Part shown: positions 1-11,800 of the stretch, in pieces
Layout: every line of letters starts with the position of its first letter
Position numbering within the stretch: position 1 is the first letter of the stretch
Source: Tolypothrix sp. PCC 7712
GTDB lineage: Bacteria; Cyanobacteriota; Cyanobacteriia; Cyanobacteriales; Nostocaceae
Direction: 5' to 3'
DNA: 64,000 nt
NCBI RefSeq assembly: GCF_025860405.1
Contig: NZ_CP063785.1
Coordinates: forward strand, 372,001-436,000
Notes under the pieces: generated by a model
Seen by the model: the letters and a program-made list of their open reading frames with translations, nothing else
Told to the model about the DNA's origin: nothing
Database searches by the model: none
Made by a program: the position numbers and the translations under genes

Positions 1-3000
1 CAAGAGAAAGAGAGTTTCGTTCGCAGAAAAAGCCCCACGAGTTTGCTGTAATATAGGCGCGAGTAATTGGGGATGGCGTTGTTCTAAGTCGGCAACTTTG
101 GCTTTTGTTCCCCAACGGGCATAGGCATAGTAAGCTTCTATCATATATTCTTGTGCTATGCGCTGTTTGTCCCAACTTAAGTAGAACTTTGCGGCGATTT
201 CGTTAGCTAGTGCTTCTTCTTGGATGTATTCGTTGGCTTTTGCCCCAGAAATTGCCTGATCGTACAGTTCACCTGCTTCGGCTTTTTGTCCTAAAACACG
301 ACATTTTTCTGCCTCCACCAAATCAAATTTATGCTGGTGATTCATGGGTGCATAGTGCGCCCATAGCTGTAATTGAGTTTGATTTTTTTCCACCCGTTCT
401 AATACTGTTGATACCTCATCTGAGAGTTGACTTAACTCTGCTATGGCAATCAAAGAATCATAAAAATAAAATACAGGTGTACCGACTGTTCCTCCAGCCG
501 CCATTAAATAGTTCCTGCACTCCAGGGTATAGTTGTTAGCTTGCTCAAATTCCCCAAACAAAAAGCAAAGCATTAGCTTATACAAATAGAAGTAATACAA
601 CCCAAACAGGTCATTTGCAGATCGCAGCAGTGGCTGAAATTCTGTCTCTTGCAGTGCTGAACCAGATAAAATGGTAGGGTAATTCGCAAAGCCAAGCAAA
701 TTTAACACAGATTGCCAATAGATGCGGCAGTAATTGGCAGTTGTTAATTGGTTAGATTGCATCAAACCCTTGTAGTAATTTTGTGTATCCTGTTCTACAG
801 TGGTAAGGGGCTGACCGCACCAAAAAGCATTCAGGCAGAAACAATGTCCAGCATTTCCAAGAAATTGCAGGTTTCCTACTTCTAGAGCAGTTGTATAGCT
901 CTCGCTCAAGAGTGGTAACGTTTCTCTGATGTGAGATTTGCGGTGGAGAATAAACCCTCCCTGCAACATTAACACTTCAGGTTTAGTCACTTTGGCATCA
1001 AATTTTAAGACCATATCCAATGCTAACTGGCCAAATTCTGTCGCCAAATCTATATCTTGTAAAAGATTACAGATAACAATGCCATAGCCAGCATAGTATT
1101 TGGGTGAATCAGATATGTTTCCATAGGTCAGGGATAATTTAACTGAGAGGGCAGTCAATAATGGGAACAAGGGAGATCCACAGATGTAAGCTGCTGAAAT
1201 AATGCTACTGGTAATCTGGAAAATAGCAATAATGTTATCATCTATCATCCTGGGGAGATGAATGAAATCTTTGATTTTCCTATCTCCAATCAGATTATTA
1301 ATTTCTTGAATTGACTGTTGAATATCTTCTGGTGTAGATGATTCGTTGATTGTTATGCCCAACTTTTGTAGAAGCTCAATCCCAATTGCCAGTGCTTCAA
1401 TAAGTTGATGCTGGGAAATTTTGGCTTGAATTCTCAAACAGTAAACACTAACTTGCTCTAGCAAAGAATGTGTCTGGTGGATGACAGCATCAATCAATTC
1501 TTCCATTACCTCAAAGTCACCGCATAACATTGCTACCTCCGCCGCTAGTTCATGGAAGGTGAGACTCATTTCATATTGCTGTTGCCAAGTCTGTTCTCCC
1601 AAAAAAGATAATCCCACTGTGGCATATTCACGGGCTGCTTTATAAGCGGTAGAATTTTTGGCTTTGCGACAGGCGATGAGGTTCAGTTGTGCTAGTTCTA
1701 TTCGTTGTGTTTGTTCGCTAATTAAAGAAGTTCCATAATTTAATTGATTGACGATTTCAAAAATGCGTTCAACTCTTGCATCTGGATGAATCTGTTGCCG
1801 TAGCAGTTGACCAATTTGATAGTGAGTTTTCTGTTTTTGCTCATCAGGAATTAGGGAATAAGCAGCTTGTTGAATGCGATCGTGTAGAAATTTGTAGGCA
1901 ACATTCTGTTGATTTGCTGAAGGAGGTAGTAGAGTTTCTTGCCCAACATAAAATTTATAAACATCACCAATTGGTACAATCAACCCTTCTTGTAATGCTT
2001 TCCATAAACAGGCTGCTGCTTCAATTTCCGATTGTTCGGAAACAATCGCTAAAGTTGCTAAATCAAAAGAATTGCCAATACAAGCTGCTAACTGCAATAT
2101 TTCTTGAGTTGATGAGGGCAGTTTCCGCAATTGCAAACTCATAAAAGCCACAACATCATCTGTAACTGCTTGCATTGTCACTTGGTAAATATCACATTGC
2201 CAACAGCCCAATTCAAAATCAAAATAAATGATATTTTCCTGATATAATGCTTTAATAAACTGGGTAGCAAAAAACGGATTGCCTTGAGTTTTTTGAAATA
2301 TTAATCCTGAAAGATTACCTGCGATATATTCTGAACATTTTAGTGTGTCAGCGACAAGGTAATTTACTTGTTTTTTACTCAAGGGCGCTAAAGTAATTTT
2401 ATTAAAAATAGCTGATGTTTTTTGAATTTCACTCAATGTCAATAATAATGGATGTCCTGGATGAACTTCGTTATCACGATATGCACCAATAATGAAAAGA
2501 TGACCTGTATCAGCCATTAATAGCTGCATTAACTTTAATGATGCTGAATCAGCCCATTGTAAATCATCGAGAAACATCACTAAAGGATGTTCTTTAGTTG
2601 TAAAGACTTGGGTGAATTTTTGAAATAATAAATTAAAGCGATTCTCGGCGGCTGTTCCTGATAATTCTTGAGATGGTGGCTGTGTGCCAATAATATTTTC
2701 TAATTCGGGAATTACTTCAACGATTACTTGTCCATTTTCACCAAGAGCATCTAATATTTTATGTTTCCATTGCTGAATTTGAATATCACTTTCAGTCAAT
2801 AATTGCCCCATTAAATCACGAAAAGCTTGCACAAATGCAGAGAAGGGAATATTGCGGTTGAATTGGTCATATTTACCTTTGATAAAGTAGCCGCGTTGTC
2901 TCAGGATTGGTTTATGCACTTCGTTAACAACGGCTGTTTTCCCAATTCCTGAAAAACCCGCTACTAGCATCATTTCTGTTGCGCCTTGGCTGACTCTCTC

Positions 3001-3957
3001 AAATGCTTCTAGTAGAGTTTGAACTTCCGCTTCTCTACCATAAAGTTTGTCGGGAATGATGAAGCGATCGCACAAGTCACGCTGTGCAATTTCAAAGCTT
3101 GGAATTTCACCAGTTTCTCTTAGCTGATTGAGACATTTTTCTAAATCAAATTTCAATCCCCGCGCACTTTGATATCTATCTTCAGCATTTTTCGCCATCA
3201 ATTTGTTGACAATTACTGATAATGCTGGTGGAATTTGTGAGTTAATTTCATGTACTAAAGGTGCAGTTTTAGCAATATGAGAATGTACTAACTCCATCGC
3301 ATCATGAGATACAAAGGGTAACTCACCTATGAGTAATTCATAGAATGTCACACCCAGAGAATAAAAATCTGTGCGATAATCAATTCCCCGATTCATTCTC
3401 CCTGTTTGTTCGGGAGATATATAAGCGATTGTTCCTTCTAAAACATTGGGATTAACTAGGGTTTGAGTTTCTCTGGGTAGAAGAGAAGCAATACTAAAGT
3501 CAATTAATTTAACTTGTTTGGTGTCGGGGTTAATTAAGATATTGCTGGGTTTAATATCTTTATGAATAATGCGCTCGTGGTAGAGTAAGTCTAAGGTGTC
3601 GCAGAGTGCGATCGCTATTTCTAAAAACTCCTCTAAAGATGGGACACGCTGATTTTTACTGAAATAATCCTTGAGAGAAATCCCGCCAAAGTCTTCCATG
3701 ACTAACATATAGCCGTTTTGAAACGGTTCTAGGCTATAGGTTTGAATAATCAGGGGTGAGTCGAGATTTTTGCCAATGGTGTATTGATTGCGAAATAACA
3801 ACAGTTCGCTAAAGCTGGGATAAGGATTTTTTAGTAGTTTGATGACTACTGGTAGTGAGTCGCTTTCTCTAACTGCGCGATAAACTATTGTTCTTGAACC
3901 ATTGTAGAGTTCTTCACTAATGCGATATCCAGGAATACTAACAAGGTTGCTTAACAT
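1..3957 (-). CDS. Multi-domain Ser/Thr kinase-STAND ATPase-histidine kinase, copy H (3' end outside window)
   Basis: The first 1319 codons of a giant signalling kinase are visible; the frame is still open at base 1, so the GAF and histidine kinase parts lie outside the window. I translated most of it by eye and met no stop. Residues ~8-270 are a Ser/Thr kinase domain: VVIK lysine near 40, catalytic loop HKDIKPSN with Asp ~134, and DFS in place of DFG. Residues ~300-480 are a STAND/AAA NTPase with Walker A GFSGIGKT, Walker B VMFLDDLQWAD and GAYRDNEV. After that comes a long helical, TPR-like region that most resembles copy G (both carry a FWCG-containing stretch). The start is ATG at 3957, aligning with the other copies. 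It is the most downstream copy seen, and the array may continue to the left. Kinase and ATPase calls are firm; the signal sensed is unknown. Confidence 0.9.
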   Translation of the reverse strand, partial: MLSNLVSIPGYRISEELYNGSRTIVYRAVRESDSLPVVIKLLKNPYPSFSELLLFRNQYTIGKNLDSPLIIQTYSLEPFQNGYMLVMEDFGGISLKDYFSKNQRVPSLEEFLEIAIALCDTLDLLYHERIIHKDIKPSNILINPDTKQVKLIDFSIASLLPRETQTLVNPNVLEGTIAYISPEQTGRMNRGIDYRTDFYSLGVTFYELLIGELPFVSHDAMELVHSHIAKTAPLVHEINSQIPPALSVIVNKLMAKNAEDRYQSARGLKFDLEKCLNQLRETGEIPSFEIAQRDLCDRFIIPDKLYGREAEVQTLLEAFERVSQGATEMMLVAGFSGIGKTAVVNEVHKPILRQRGYFIKGKYDQFNRNIPFSAFVQAFRDLMGQLLTESDIQIQQWKHKILDALGENGQVIVEVIPELENIIGTQPPSQELSGTAAENRFNLLFQKFTQVFTTKEHPLVMFLDDLQWADSASLKLMQLLMADTGHLFIIGAYRDNEVHPGHPLLLTLSEIQKTSAIFNKITLAPLSKKQVNYLVADTLKCSEYIAGNLSGLIFQKTQGNPFFATQFIKALYQENIIYFDFELGCWQCDIYQVTMQAVTDDVVAFMSLQLRKLPSSTQEILQLAACIGNSFDLATLAIVSEQSEIEAAACLWKALQEGLIVPIGDVYKFYVGQETLLPPSANQQNVAYKFLHDRIQQAAYSLIPDEQKQKTHYQIGQLLRQQIHPDARVERIFEIVNQLNYGTSLISEQTQRIELAQLNLIACRKAKNSTAYKAAREYATVGLSFLGEQTWQQQYEMSLTFHELAAEVAMLCGDFEVMEELIDAVIHQTHSLLEQVSVYCLRIQAKISQHQLIEALAIGIELLQKLGITINESSTPEDIQQSIQEINNLIGDRKIKDFIHLPRMIDDNIIAIFQITSSIISAAYICGSPLFPLLTALSVKLSLTYGNISDSPKYYAGYGIVICNLLQDIDLATEFGQLALDMVLKFDAKVTKPEVLMLQGGFILHRKSHIRETLPLLSESYTTALEVGNLQFLGNAGHCFCLNAFWCGQPLTTVEQDTQNYYKGLMQSNQLTTANYCRIYWQSVLNLLGFANYPTILSGSALQETEFQPLLRSANDLFGLYYFYLYKLMLCFLFGEFEQANNYTLECRNYLMAAGGTVGTPVFYFYDSLIAIAELSQLSDEVSTVLERVEKNQTQLQLWAHYAPMNHQHKFDLVEAEKCRVLGQKAEAGELYDQAISGAKANEYIQEEALANEIAAKFYLSWDKQRIAQEYMIEAYYAYARWGTKAKVADLEQRHPQLLAPILQQTRGAFSANETLFLL

Positions 3958-3982
3958 ATTGCGCTTATCTGATGATTTCTGG

Positions 3983-3999
3983 ATCTAGTATTCCCAGAT
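3983..3999 (-). promoter_or_regulatory. Conserved array motif upstream of copy H
   Basis: The 17-mer ATCTGGGAATACTAGAT (minus strand) lies 26 nt before the ATG of copy H. The same motif occurs at nearly the same distance before the other array genes. It could be a promoter element, a protein or RNA signal, or a leftover of the duplication unit; sequence alone does not decide. Confidence 0.5.
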
Positions 4000-4088
4000 A
4001 GATAAATAAAGTTATGATTATAATTTAACCTGAATTCGGTATACGCTCAAACCCTGATTTTGTCGTTAGTTTTGACAGCCTGAAAAAC

Positions 4089-5408
4089 TTATACTTTCGT
4101 ACCAGTCTTCAAATTTAAGCCCTGAACCCAAACTGAAGTTAATTTACACGGTATTTCAATAATAAATTCAGTACCTTCGCCTATAGTAGATTGACAAGAT
4201 AACTTACCTCCATGAGTTTCTTCGACAATTTGTTTAGCTATAGCCAACCCTAAACCTGTGCCTTTACCGACAGCTTTGGTAGTAAATAAATGGTCAAAGA
4301 TTTTTTGTTTTACCTCTTCGCTCATACCTTTACCATTATCTACAATAGAGATTTTTACAGATTGATCTGCTATTGATGTGGTAATTGTAATGGAGTTAGG
4401 ATGAGCTTGAATTTCCTCCAGATTACGTCCGTAATTCGATTCCTCTAATGCATCGATCGCATTGGCAATTATATTCATAAACACCTGATTTAATTGACCC
4501 GGAAAACAATCGATCAATGGTATGTCACCGTAATTGCGGATTACCTCGATCGCCGGACGGTGTTCATTAGCCTTGAGGCGATATTTCAACATCAGCAGGG
4601 TACTATCAATTCCCTCATGCAGGTTCGCACTAACTTTGTATTCCGTATCAGCACGGGAGAAGGTGCGGAGACTGGTGCTGATGGATTTGATCCGATCAGT
4701 TGCCCCTTGCATTGAGTTGAGCAACTGGGGTAAATCTTCGCAGATATATTCCAAATCAATATCTTCAGCATGAGCTTGAATCGGGGTGACTGGATGCGGA
4801 TAATGCTGTTTGTAGAGGGTCAAATGTTCGAGTAAGTCTTGCACATAGTCTCTGCCGTTATTAATGCTGCCATTGAGGAACCCGATCGGGTTATTGATTT
4901 CGTGAGCAATACCCGCAACCAAATTGCCCAAAGCCGACATTTTTTCGCTCTTTACCAGTTGTATTTGAATACTCTGAAGTTCAGATACATGTTTATTCAC
5001 TTCCTGCTCTAGCTTTTGGGTTAAGCGATGTAACTTTAAATGGGTTCTGACTCGTGCTAGTACTTCTCGTGCTTCAAATGGTTTAGTGACATAATCAACG
5101 GCACCCAGTTCCAAAGCCTTCACTTTATTTTCCGCATCTGAGAGAGCAGTCATAAAAATAACTGGAACATTTTGGATGAGGGGAAGGGATTTTAGACGTT
5201 GACAGGTTTCAAATCCGTCAATCCCTGGCATCATAACGTCCAGCAAAATCAGGTCAGGGATTTCTTGTACAACTTGTTGGATCGCTCGCTCACCACTGGT
5301 TGCTATCGCTACCTCAAAACCTTGATTTTCAAGAGTTTCACGGATGACATCAATATTCGTTGGAACATCATCAACGATGAGAATTAATCCTGCGTCAGTA
5401 CTGCTCAT
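4089..5408 (-). CDS. Response regulator-histidine kinase fusion protein
   Basis: This 439-residue cytoplasmic protein starts with a receiver domain (~7-120): acidic pair D13/D14, phosphoacceptor D57 in [10 protein letters not shown], and K109 in the TKPF motif. A coiled coil (~125-155) leads to a histidine kinase with phospho-accepting H169 in [10 protein letters not shown], an N box ([15 protein letters not shown]), G1 box DNGKGM and G2 box GTGLGL. It follows the hybrid kinase gene with a 25-bp gap, so the two are probably one transcript and may form a phosphorelay. Its last ~270 residues are the same type of module as the C-terminus of the giant kinases, and part is especially close to copy F. 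The tail extends ~17 residues beyond theirs. No transmembrane segment is present. Fusion type is certain; the signal is unknown. Confidence 0.9.
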   Translation of the reverse strand: MSSTDAGLILIVDDVPTNIDVIRETLENQGFEVAIATSGERAIQQVVQEIPDLILLDVMMPGIDGFETCQRLKSLPLIQNVPVIFMTALSDAENKVKALELGAVDYVTKPFEAREVLARVRTHLKLHRLTQKLEQEVNKHVSELQSIQIQLVKSEKMSALGNLVAGIAHEINNPIGFLNGSINNGRDYVQDLLEHLTLYKQHYPHPVTPIQAHAEDIDLEYICEDLPQLLNSMQGATDRIKSISTSLRTFSRADTEYKVSANLHEGIDSTLLMLKYRLKANEHRPAIEVIRNYGDIPLIDCFPGQLNQVFMNIIANAIDALEESNYGRNLEEIQAHPNSITITTSIADQSVKISIVDNGKGMSEEVKQKIFDHLFTTKAVGKGTGLGLAIAKQIVEETHGGKLSCQSTIGEGTEFIIEIPCKLTSVWVQGLNLKTGTKV

Positions 5409-5433
5409 TGAAGTTTACGCCTCAAAAATTGGA

Positions 5434-7539
5434 TTATACATTTAGATAGATTTGTAGCTGTTCTTCAATTTTCTCGAACTGATACTGTTGAGCCAATTGC
5501 AGAATTTTCTCAGCAAATACTTGGAAGCGAGGATCTTGCTGCTTCATGTCTGTGACTAGATCGGTAAATTTTTTGAAGCGTCCCTTTTGTGCCAGGGAAA
5601 GCAGTTCCTCTAGCACTGAGGAGGGAGGGGGAATCACCTCGGCAGGGTCTGAGGGAGCAATGTCTTCATGGCAATCCTCTGATGATGTTTCATACAACCA
5701 ATTCAGATGTAAATATTTCTCTAATAGTTCAAGCAGCATACTTGCGGGAACTGGTTTGGGTAAAAAATCGTCACCGCCTGCTTGAAGTGCCATTTGTCGA
5801 TCGGTGTGGGCAACAGAAGCGGAGGAGACTAGGACTTTTAAATGCTTGAATGACTCTGATTGCCTAATTTGCTTTAACAGCTCATACCCATCCATGACGG
5901 GCATCGTAATATCTGTAATGATCAAGTCAGGCTGATTTTTCTGAATTCGATCGAGACATTCCTTGCCATTATCGGCTTCTAGGATATTGAAACCAAGAGG
6001 TTCTAGCAGATTGAGTAACACAGCACGGTTTTCCCAGCGATCGTCTACGACAAGAATATGGCGTTGCCTACCTTCATAACCGATGGGGTTGCCTAAAGCT
6101 TTCGTCTGCTGTTGCTGCCAGTTGTTGATCACAGGGACAGCGATCGTAAAGGAGAAATCACTGCCAACGCCTTGTTGGCTCTTGACTTCAATCTGTCCAC
6201 CCATTAAATTGACGATCTGCTGACTAATCGCAAGTCCTAAACCCGTACCTTCAACTTTGCGATTCTGTTCACCCACCTGTTCAAATGCTTGAAACAGTTT
6301 GCTAATATCTTCGGAGGCAATCCCAACGCCTGTATCCGCCACAGTAAAGTTCAACTTGACCATTTGTTCAACAGCCTCAGTCTGGCAACTGACTCGTAGC
6401 ATCACCCTGCCTCGATCTGTGAACTTAATTGCATTGCCCAACAGATTAATCAAAACTTGACGCAGTCGTTTTTCATCGGCGGAAATCCCCTCCGGCAAGT
6501 TAGCATCCGGTTCATAGTGAAACTCAATCTTTTTTTGCTCGGCTCGAATCTGACAGATTTCAACCACCCCTTGCAGAAATGAGGGCAGGTGAATTGCTTG
6601 TGGAGTTAGGTCTAATTTACGAGCTTCAATTTTGGAGAGATCGAGGATATCATTGATCAAAGTCAGTAGGTGAGTGCCACACTGATGAATAATACTAACT
6701 CCGTGGCGCTCTTTGTCTGGGAGCATTGTAGAGCGATCGAGGATTTGAGCATAGCCAAGAATGCCATTGAGCGGCGTGCGAAGTTCATGGCTCATGTTAG
6801 TGAGAAATTCGCTCTTTGCCTGGTTGGCAGCATCGGCGAGAGCCTTGGCCGTTTCCAGTTCCTCTGTGCGCTGCACCACCTGTTGCTCAAGGGAGGAATT
6901 TAAGTCTTGTAATTTGAGTTTTGTCTCTCTTAGCTCCTGCAAATCGTTTTGGTTTCTATACCCTTCTCGCCGCAGCCAAATTGATAGGTAAAGAATCATG
7001 CCCACAAAAGGTAAAAAGTAGCTCACATGGACAAAAAACATTTGCCGGAAGTGTGGGCTAGCAAACACATAGATTGGCAAACCAAGGGTTTGAGCATAGC
7101 CCAGTACCAGATGGTGTGAAGAAAAAACAATTGTGGCTACAAAAATAGTTCGCCAGTCACGATAGTACAAAAGAATGCCAATCAGCCCAAAGGATGCAAA
7201 ATGCGCCTCTGTAACTCCACCATTTTGGTGGATGATTAGCCCTGTGTAAATCATAAAGCTAGTAGCGATAAATAACCGAGTGATTAATGCTCCGGTATAT
7301 CGATGCACCAACGCAATAGATGCGATTAGTGTGGGCAATCCAATGCCACAGGCTGCTAGCCAAGTATCTCGGAGTGGTGAAATAGCCAAGCAAACTAAGG
7401 TGAGGAAAATGCTCACACCCACCATGATCCGATCGGCATTTTCTCGATATCCTTGTAGAGTGGAATCAAACGCAGCTTCGTTGACAAAAATGTTGATCCC
7501 TGAAGGATCAAGATTGATAGGTTGGTTCATCGCTTTCAT
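5434..7539 (-). CDS. Membrane-bound hybrid histidine kinase
   Basis: This 701-residue protein has a polytopic membrane sensor (~38-190, about six hydrophobic segments) containing GGVTEAHF and YRDW motifs typical of a membrane input domain shared with some chemoreceptors and kinases. A coiled coil (~195-245) follows, then HisKA with H251 in [10 protein letters not shown], a HATPase domain (N box [10 protein letters not shown]1 DTGVGI at ~402, G2 GTGLGLAI at ~431) and a receiver domain with acidic residues D499/D500, phosphoacceptor D543 in [12 protein letters not shown] and K595. The last ~70 residues form a helical tail. ATG at 7539 has a strong AAGGAG just upstream. Its spacer carries the array motif, so it sits inside the giant-kinase array as an integrated member. 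It probably passes phosphate to the next gene product; the signal is unknown. Confidence 0.92.
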   Translation of the reverse strand: MKAMNQPINLDPSGINIFVNEAAFDSTLQGYRENADRIMVGVSIFLTLVCLAISPLRDTWLAACGIGLPTLIASIALVHRYTGALITRLFIATSFMIYTGLIIHQNGGVTEAHFASFGLIGILLYYRDWRTIFVATIVFSSHHLVLGYAQTLGLPIYVFASPHFRQMFFVHVSYFLPFVGMILYLSIWLRREGYRNQNDLQELRETKLKLQDLNSSLEQQVVQRTEELETAKALADAANQAKSEFLTNMSHELRTPLNGILGYAQILDRSTMLPDKERHGVSIIHQCGTHLLTLINDILDLSKIEARKLDLTPQAIHLPSFLQGVVEICQIRAEQKKIEFHYEPDANLPEGISADEKRLRQVLINLLGNAIKFTDRGRVMLRVSCQTEAVEQMVKLNFTVADTGVGIASEDISKLFQAFEQVGEQNRKVEGTGLGLAISQQIVNLMGGQIEVKSQQGVGSDFSFTIAVPVINNWQQQQTKALGNPIGYEGRQRHILVVDDRWENRAVLLNLLEPLGFNILEADNGKECLDRIQKNQPDLIITDITMPVMDGYELLKQIRQSESFKHLKVLVSSASVAHTDRQMALQAGGDDFLPKPVPASMLLELLEKYLHLNWLYETSSEDCHEDIAPSDPAEVIPPPSSVLEELLSLAQKGRFKKFTDLVTDMKQQDPRFQVFAEKILQLAQQYQFEKIEEQLQIYLNV

Positions 7540-7568
7540 AATCTCCTTATATAGCGGATTTCAACTCA

Positions 7569-7585
7569 ATCTAGTATTCCCGGAT
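7569..7585 (-). promoter_or_regulatory. Conserved array motif upstream of the hybrid kinase
   Basis: The motif occurs here as ATCCGGGAATACTAGAT (one change), 30 nt before the ATG of the hybrid kinase. Its presence before an unrelated coding region suggests that the spacer is a regulatory unit or was copied together with the array. Confidence 0.5.
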
Positions 7586-7617
7586 AGATGAATTTATCTA
7601 TAAGTAAAATCTCTAAT

Positions 7618-8796
7618 TTACAAGGGAATTTCAATGATAAATTCAGTACCTCCTCCTAATGCTGAGTGACATTTCAACTTACCACCGTGAGTTTCTTCAA
7701 CAATTTGTTTAGCTATAGCCAAACCTAAACCTGTACCTTTACCGACTCCTTTAGTAGTGAATAAATGGTCAAATATTTTTTGTTTCACTTCCTCGCTCAT
7801 CCCCTTACCATTATCAGCAATAGCAATTTTGACAAGATTATTTTCCCTAGAAGTTGTCACAGTAATGCAGTTGGGATGAGCTTGAATTTCCTCAAAAATT
7901 CGTCTGTGATTCGATTCATCTAAAGCATCAATCGCATTGGCTAAGATATTCATAAATACCTGATTTAATTGCCCAGGGAAACATTCAATTTGGGGTAAAT
8001 CACCGTAGTTAGTGATTACTTCAATGGCGGGACGTTGTTCATTAGCTTTGAGACGGTGTTTGAGAATTAAGATTGTACTATCAATGCCTTCATGAAGATT
8101 AAATGGCACTTTGTAATCTCTGTCAGCACGAGAGAAAGTGCGTAAGGAAATGCTGATATTTTTTAATCTGTCACAAGCCATTGTCATAGAATCGAGCATT
8201 TTAGGCAGGTCTTCTAAGGTATAGTCCAAGTCAATTTCTGACTCATGGTTGAGGATTTCTTCAGTTTTATCGCTTAAAGTTTCTTGATAGATTTTCAAAT
8301 GTTCAACAATATCAGCAAAGGTGGGTTTAGCTTGTTTGAGAGTAGCCGCAATAAAGCCCAAGGGATTATTCATTTCGTGGGCGACACCAGCAACTAAGTT
8401 ACCTAATGCAGACATCTTTTCACTTTGTACGATTTGTAATTGGGCGTTTTGCAAAGCTAGTTCAGCTTGTTTGCGTTCACTGATATCCAACAACAGTCCA
8501 TCCCAGACTAACGTGCCATCGACAAGTTTTTCTATGCGTGCTTCCCCGTGAATCCACTTGGTAATTCCAGAGGGGGTAACAATTCGCCCCTCCCACCGCC
8601 AAGGAGTCAAGGTTTGAACTGAATCTGCAATCGACTGACGCTGAGATTCAGCATCCTCTGGATGCGCCATATCCAAGATGATCTGCACATTGGCGATCGC
8701 TTGTTCGGCGGTGACTTCATAGAGGTCATAACAGTCGTTACTAATGTATGACATTGACACCGAACCATCAGTAGTCATCAAAAATTGATACACCAC
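7618..8796 (-). CDS. C-terminal PAS-histidine kinase fragment of frameshifted copy G
   Basis: This frame encodes the rest of copy G: most of a PAS domain plus PAC-like segment (~1-110, ending ...WDGLLLDISERKQAE), then HisKA with H in AGVAHEMNNP, N box, G1 DNGKGM and G2 GTGLGL. The GTG given as its start aligns with the middle of the PAS domain of intact copy D, and the frame is open further upstream to about the frameshift, so it is probably not a natural start. No ribosome binding site is apparent. If translated at all, it would come from frameshifting or reinitiation and give a free-standing kinase lacking the first strand(s) of PAS. I read it with 8849-13402 as one broken gene. A sequencing error is the main alternative. 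Confidence 0.75.
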   Translation of the reverse strand: MVYQFLMTTDGSVSMSYISNDCYDLYEVTAEQAIANVQIILDMAHPEDAESQRQSIADSVQTLTPWRWEGRIVTPSGITKWIHGEARIEKLVDGTLVWDGLLLDISERKQAELALQNAQLQIVQSEKMSALGNLVAGVAHEMNNPLGFIAATLKQAKPTFADIVEHLKIYQETLSDKTEEILNHESEIDLDYTLEDLPKMLDSMTMACDRLKNISISLRTFSRADRDYKVPFNLHEGIDSTILILKHRLKANEQRPAIEVITNYGDLPQIECFPGQLNQVFMNILANAIDALDESNHRRIFEEIQAHPNCITVTTSRENNLVKIAIADNGKGMSEEVKQKIFDHLFTTKGVGKGTGLGLAIAKQIVEETHGGKLKCHSALGGGTEFIIEIPL

Positions 8797-8848
8797 CCCA
8801 GGAACGTTATCTACTAGATTATGGAAACGAGATTGAGCAGTTTTTAAC

Positions 8849-8867
8849 TCATGGAGCGATCGCTTGT
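8849..8867 (-). other. Frameshift site in copy G, at a HIP1 octamer
   Basis: HIP1 GCGATCGC occupies 8856-8863. On the minus strand, copy D has eight bases (GAATTAAA) between GCTCAA and the octamer, whereas copy G has three (CAA) after GCCCAA. The 5-bp difference shifts the frame into a TGA that overlaps the CATGAG that follows. Confidence 0.8.
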
Positions 8868-11800
8868 TGGGCAGATTCTAAGGAATGTTGATAAAGTTGG
8901 GCATTTTCTAGGGAAATGGCGGCTTGGGCGCAGAGTAGGTTGAGGAGTTCGACGCGCTCTTTTGTAAACGCCCCGGTTGCTAAACTATTTTCTAGATATA
9001 AAATCCCCAGTAATTTTCCTTGATGCAAAATCGGGCTGCACAAAATACTCTGAGGTTGCTGGCGGATAATATAGGGTTCATTAGCTAAGGTGGTATCTAC
9101 GGTTGCATCCAATAAGACAACAGTTTGTTGACTGTGCTTAACTTTGTAAATCAGCTTGTGGGGAATCTCTTGACTATCTTCCACAGGAATTTGCTGCAAT
9201 ACCACTGGGTTTGTTCCTTGGATAATTGAGCCTTTAATTACCAGACGCTCATCTCGCAACAGCATTAACACACACTTATCAGCCCCAGCAGTTTCGATGA
9301 TGATAGACAGTAACGATGAAAGTAGTTTGTCTAGTTCGATTTCAGAGGAGATAGTCTGAGAAGCTTTGAGAATTGCTTTTAAATCGAGAGTAGCTGAGAC
9401 ACTGCTACTGCTGGATGTACCAGAACTGGTAGATGTCACAGTCCCCAAGCTGATGATAGTTTCGTTAGTAGAAACAACAGAACGACTTTGCTGTAATATA
9501 GGGGCGAGTAATTGGGGATAGCGTTTTTCTAAGTCGGCGACTTTGGCTTTTGCTCCCCAACGAGCATAACAATAATATGCTTCCTGCATATAACCTGCGG
9601 CGACTTTCTCTTTCCCCCAAGCCAGGTAAAATTTTGCTGCTAATTCGTTAGCTAAACCCTCTTCTTGAATATAGCCATTGGCTTTAGCACCTACAATAGC
9701 GCGATCGTAGCAGTCTCCTGCTTCATAGTTATGTCCTAATACCTGATATTGTTCAGCTTTGACCAAATCAAACTTATGCTGATGATTCATGGGAGCATAT
9801 TTAACCCATTGTTGTTGCAATTTTGTTTGATTTTCTTCTACCTGTTGCAGTAGTTGCGATCGCTCCTCTAATCCTTGACGCAAAGTAGCCAACGCCGTCA
9901 AAGAATCGTAGAAATAAAATTCCGCTTCTCCCAAACTTCCCGCTCCACCGTTGAAATAGCGTTTTACCTCAACGGTATAAATCCGAGCAGTTTCTACATA
10001 GTCAAATAAACAACACAACATCAGTTTAAGCACATAAAATGCGTACAAGCACAGCACGTCACGCACTGAGATGAGTTGGGGGAGAAACTCTGTCTCTTCA
10101 ATGGCTTCCCCCGCAAAAATATGGGGAGATTCTGAATCTCCTAACAAATTTAAAGTACCTTGCCAATAGACTCGACACCAATTTGCTGGGGTTAATTGAC
10201 TCATTTGGACTAACGCCTGATGATAGGCGCGAATTTCTGGCTCTAAGATATCGAGAGGACGACCGCACCAGAAGGAATTAGCACAGAAAGCATGGGCATT
10301 ATATCCGGCATACTCTATGTTTCCCACTTCCAATCCTGTAGTGTATCCTTCTTGTATCAAAGGTAGAACGTCTCGAATGTGGAATTTGCGATGTGATGTA
10401 AACAGCCCAGCCACATGAAATACCTCTGGTTTAATCACTTTTGCGTCTAAGGTTGAGGTAAGTTGTATAGCCAACTGATTGAATTTCACTGCTACATCCA
10501 CATCTTGTAAAAAATTAGCAGCAATAATGCTGTAGCAAGAATAAGCAGCTATAGAAGCGGGTGTATTACCATATTCAATGGATAGCTTTACGGGTATCGT
10601 CACCAGCGCAACATACAACGAAGAACCCGATATATAGGCAGATGAGAACAAACGAGTTACGATTTCAATGATCGCTATAATTCGGCGATCGCTCATTCTC
10701 GGTAGGTGTACCAAATCCTCAATGTCACGCTCTCCTATCAGTTGATTTACCTCAGCGATAATCGGCAGAAAATCATCCTCCGTCATGGTTTCGGGCAGTG
10801 GTAAGCCCAGCAAAGCTAAAACATTTCGGGCTACCTCAATCGATTCCAGTAATTTGTTTTGAGAGATCAGAGAAACAATGCGAATCCGGTAGACGTTGAC
10901 TTTTTCTAGTACAGAGTGTACTTGCTCAATTACTGTTTCAATCATAGATTCCATCGCCGCATAATCTCCGCATAAAGATGCTAATTCTGCGGCTAACTCG
11001 TAGAAAGCCAAGGTGATTTCATACTGTCTTTGCCAAGCTGTTTCTCCCAACAAAGATAAGCCGATGCGAACATATTCGCGCCCCCCTTGATAAGCTGTTG
11101 TCGTCCTCGCTTTACGAGCTGCAATCAGATTGAGACGAGCGAGATCATCCCGTTGGTGTTGCTCGCTCATTAATGTCTGGCCATGATTTAATTGACCGAC
11201 TAACTCAAATATGCGTTCTTCTGTGTCTTCTGAGGATATTTGGGATAATAGTAATTGTCCAATTTTGTAGTGAGTTGCCTGTTTTTGTTCATCAGGAATC
11301 AGAGAATAAGCTGCTTGCTGTACTCGGTCATGTAAAAATTTGTAATTAACAGTCTGTTGATTTTCTGAGGTATGTTTTAAAGTTTCTGACCCAATATAAA
11401 ATTTATAAACATCGCTAATTGGTAAAATCAAACCTTCTTGTAATGCTTTCCACAAAATAGCAGCAGTTTCAATTTGAGATTGTTGTGAAACAATTGCTAA
11501 AGTAGCTAAGTCAAAAGAGTTGCCAATACAAGCCGCTAACTGCAATCCCTGTTGAGTTGATTGCGGTAGTTTTTGCAATTGCAAACTCATAAAAGCTACA
11601 ATGTCATCTGTAATTGCTTGCAGTTTGACTTCAGCAATATCACATTGCCAACAGTTTAATTCAAAATCAAAGCTAATCAGTCCATCTTGATGCAATGCTT
11701 TAAGAAACTGGGTGGTAAAAAATGGATTACCTTTGGTTTTTTGATAAATTAATTTAGAAAGACTCCAGACCAATTCTTCTGCACATTTGAGTGTTTCAGC

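Noticed and set aside
210..2144. Plus-strand frames opposite copy H (210-539 and 1776-2144)
   Set aside because: They are antisense shadows of the long minus-strand kinase frame, which stays open to the window edge.
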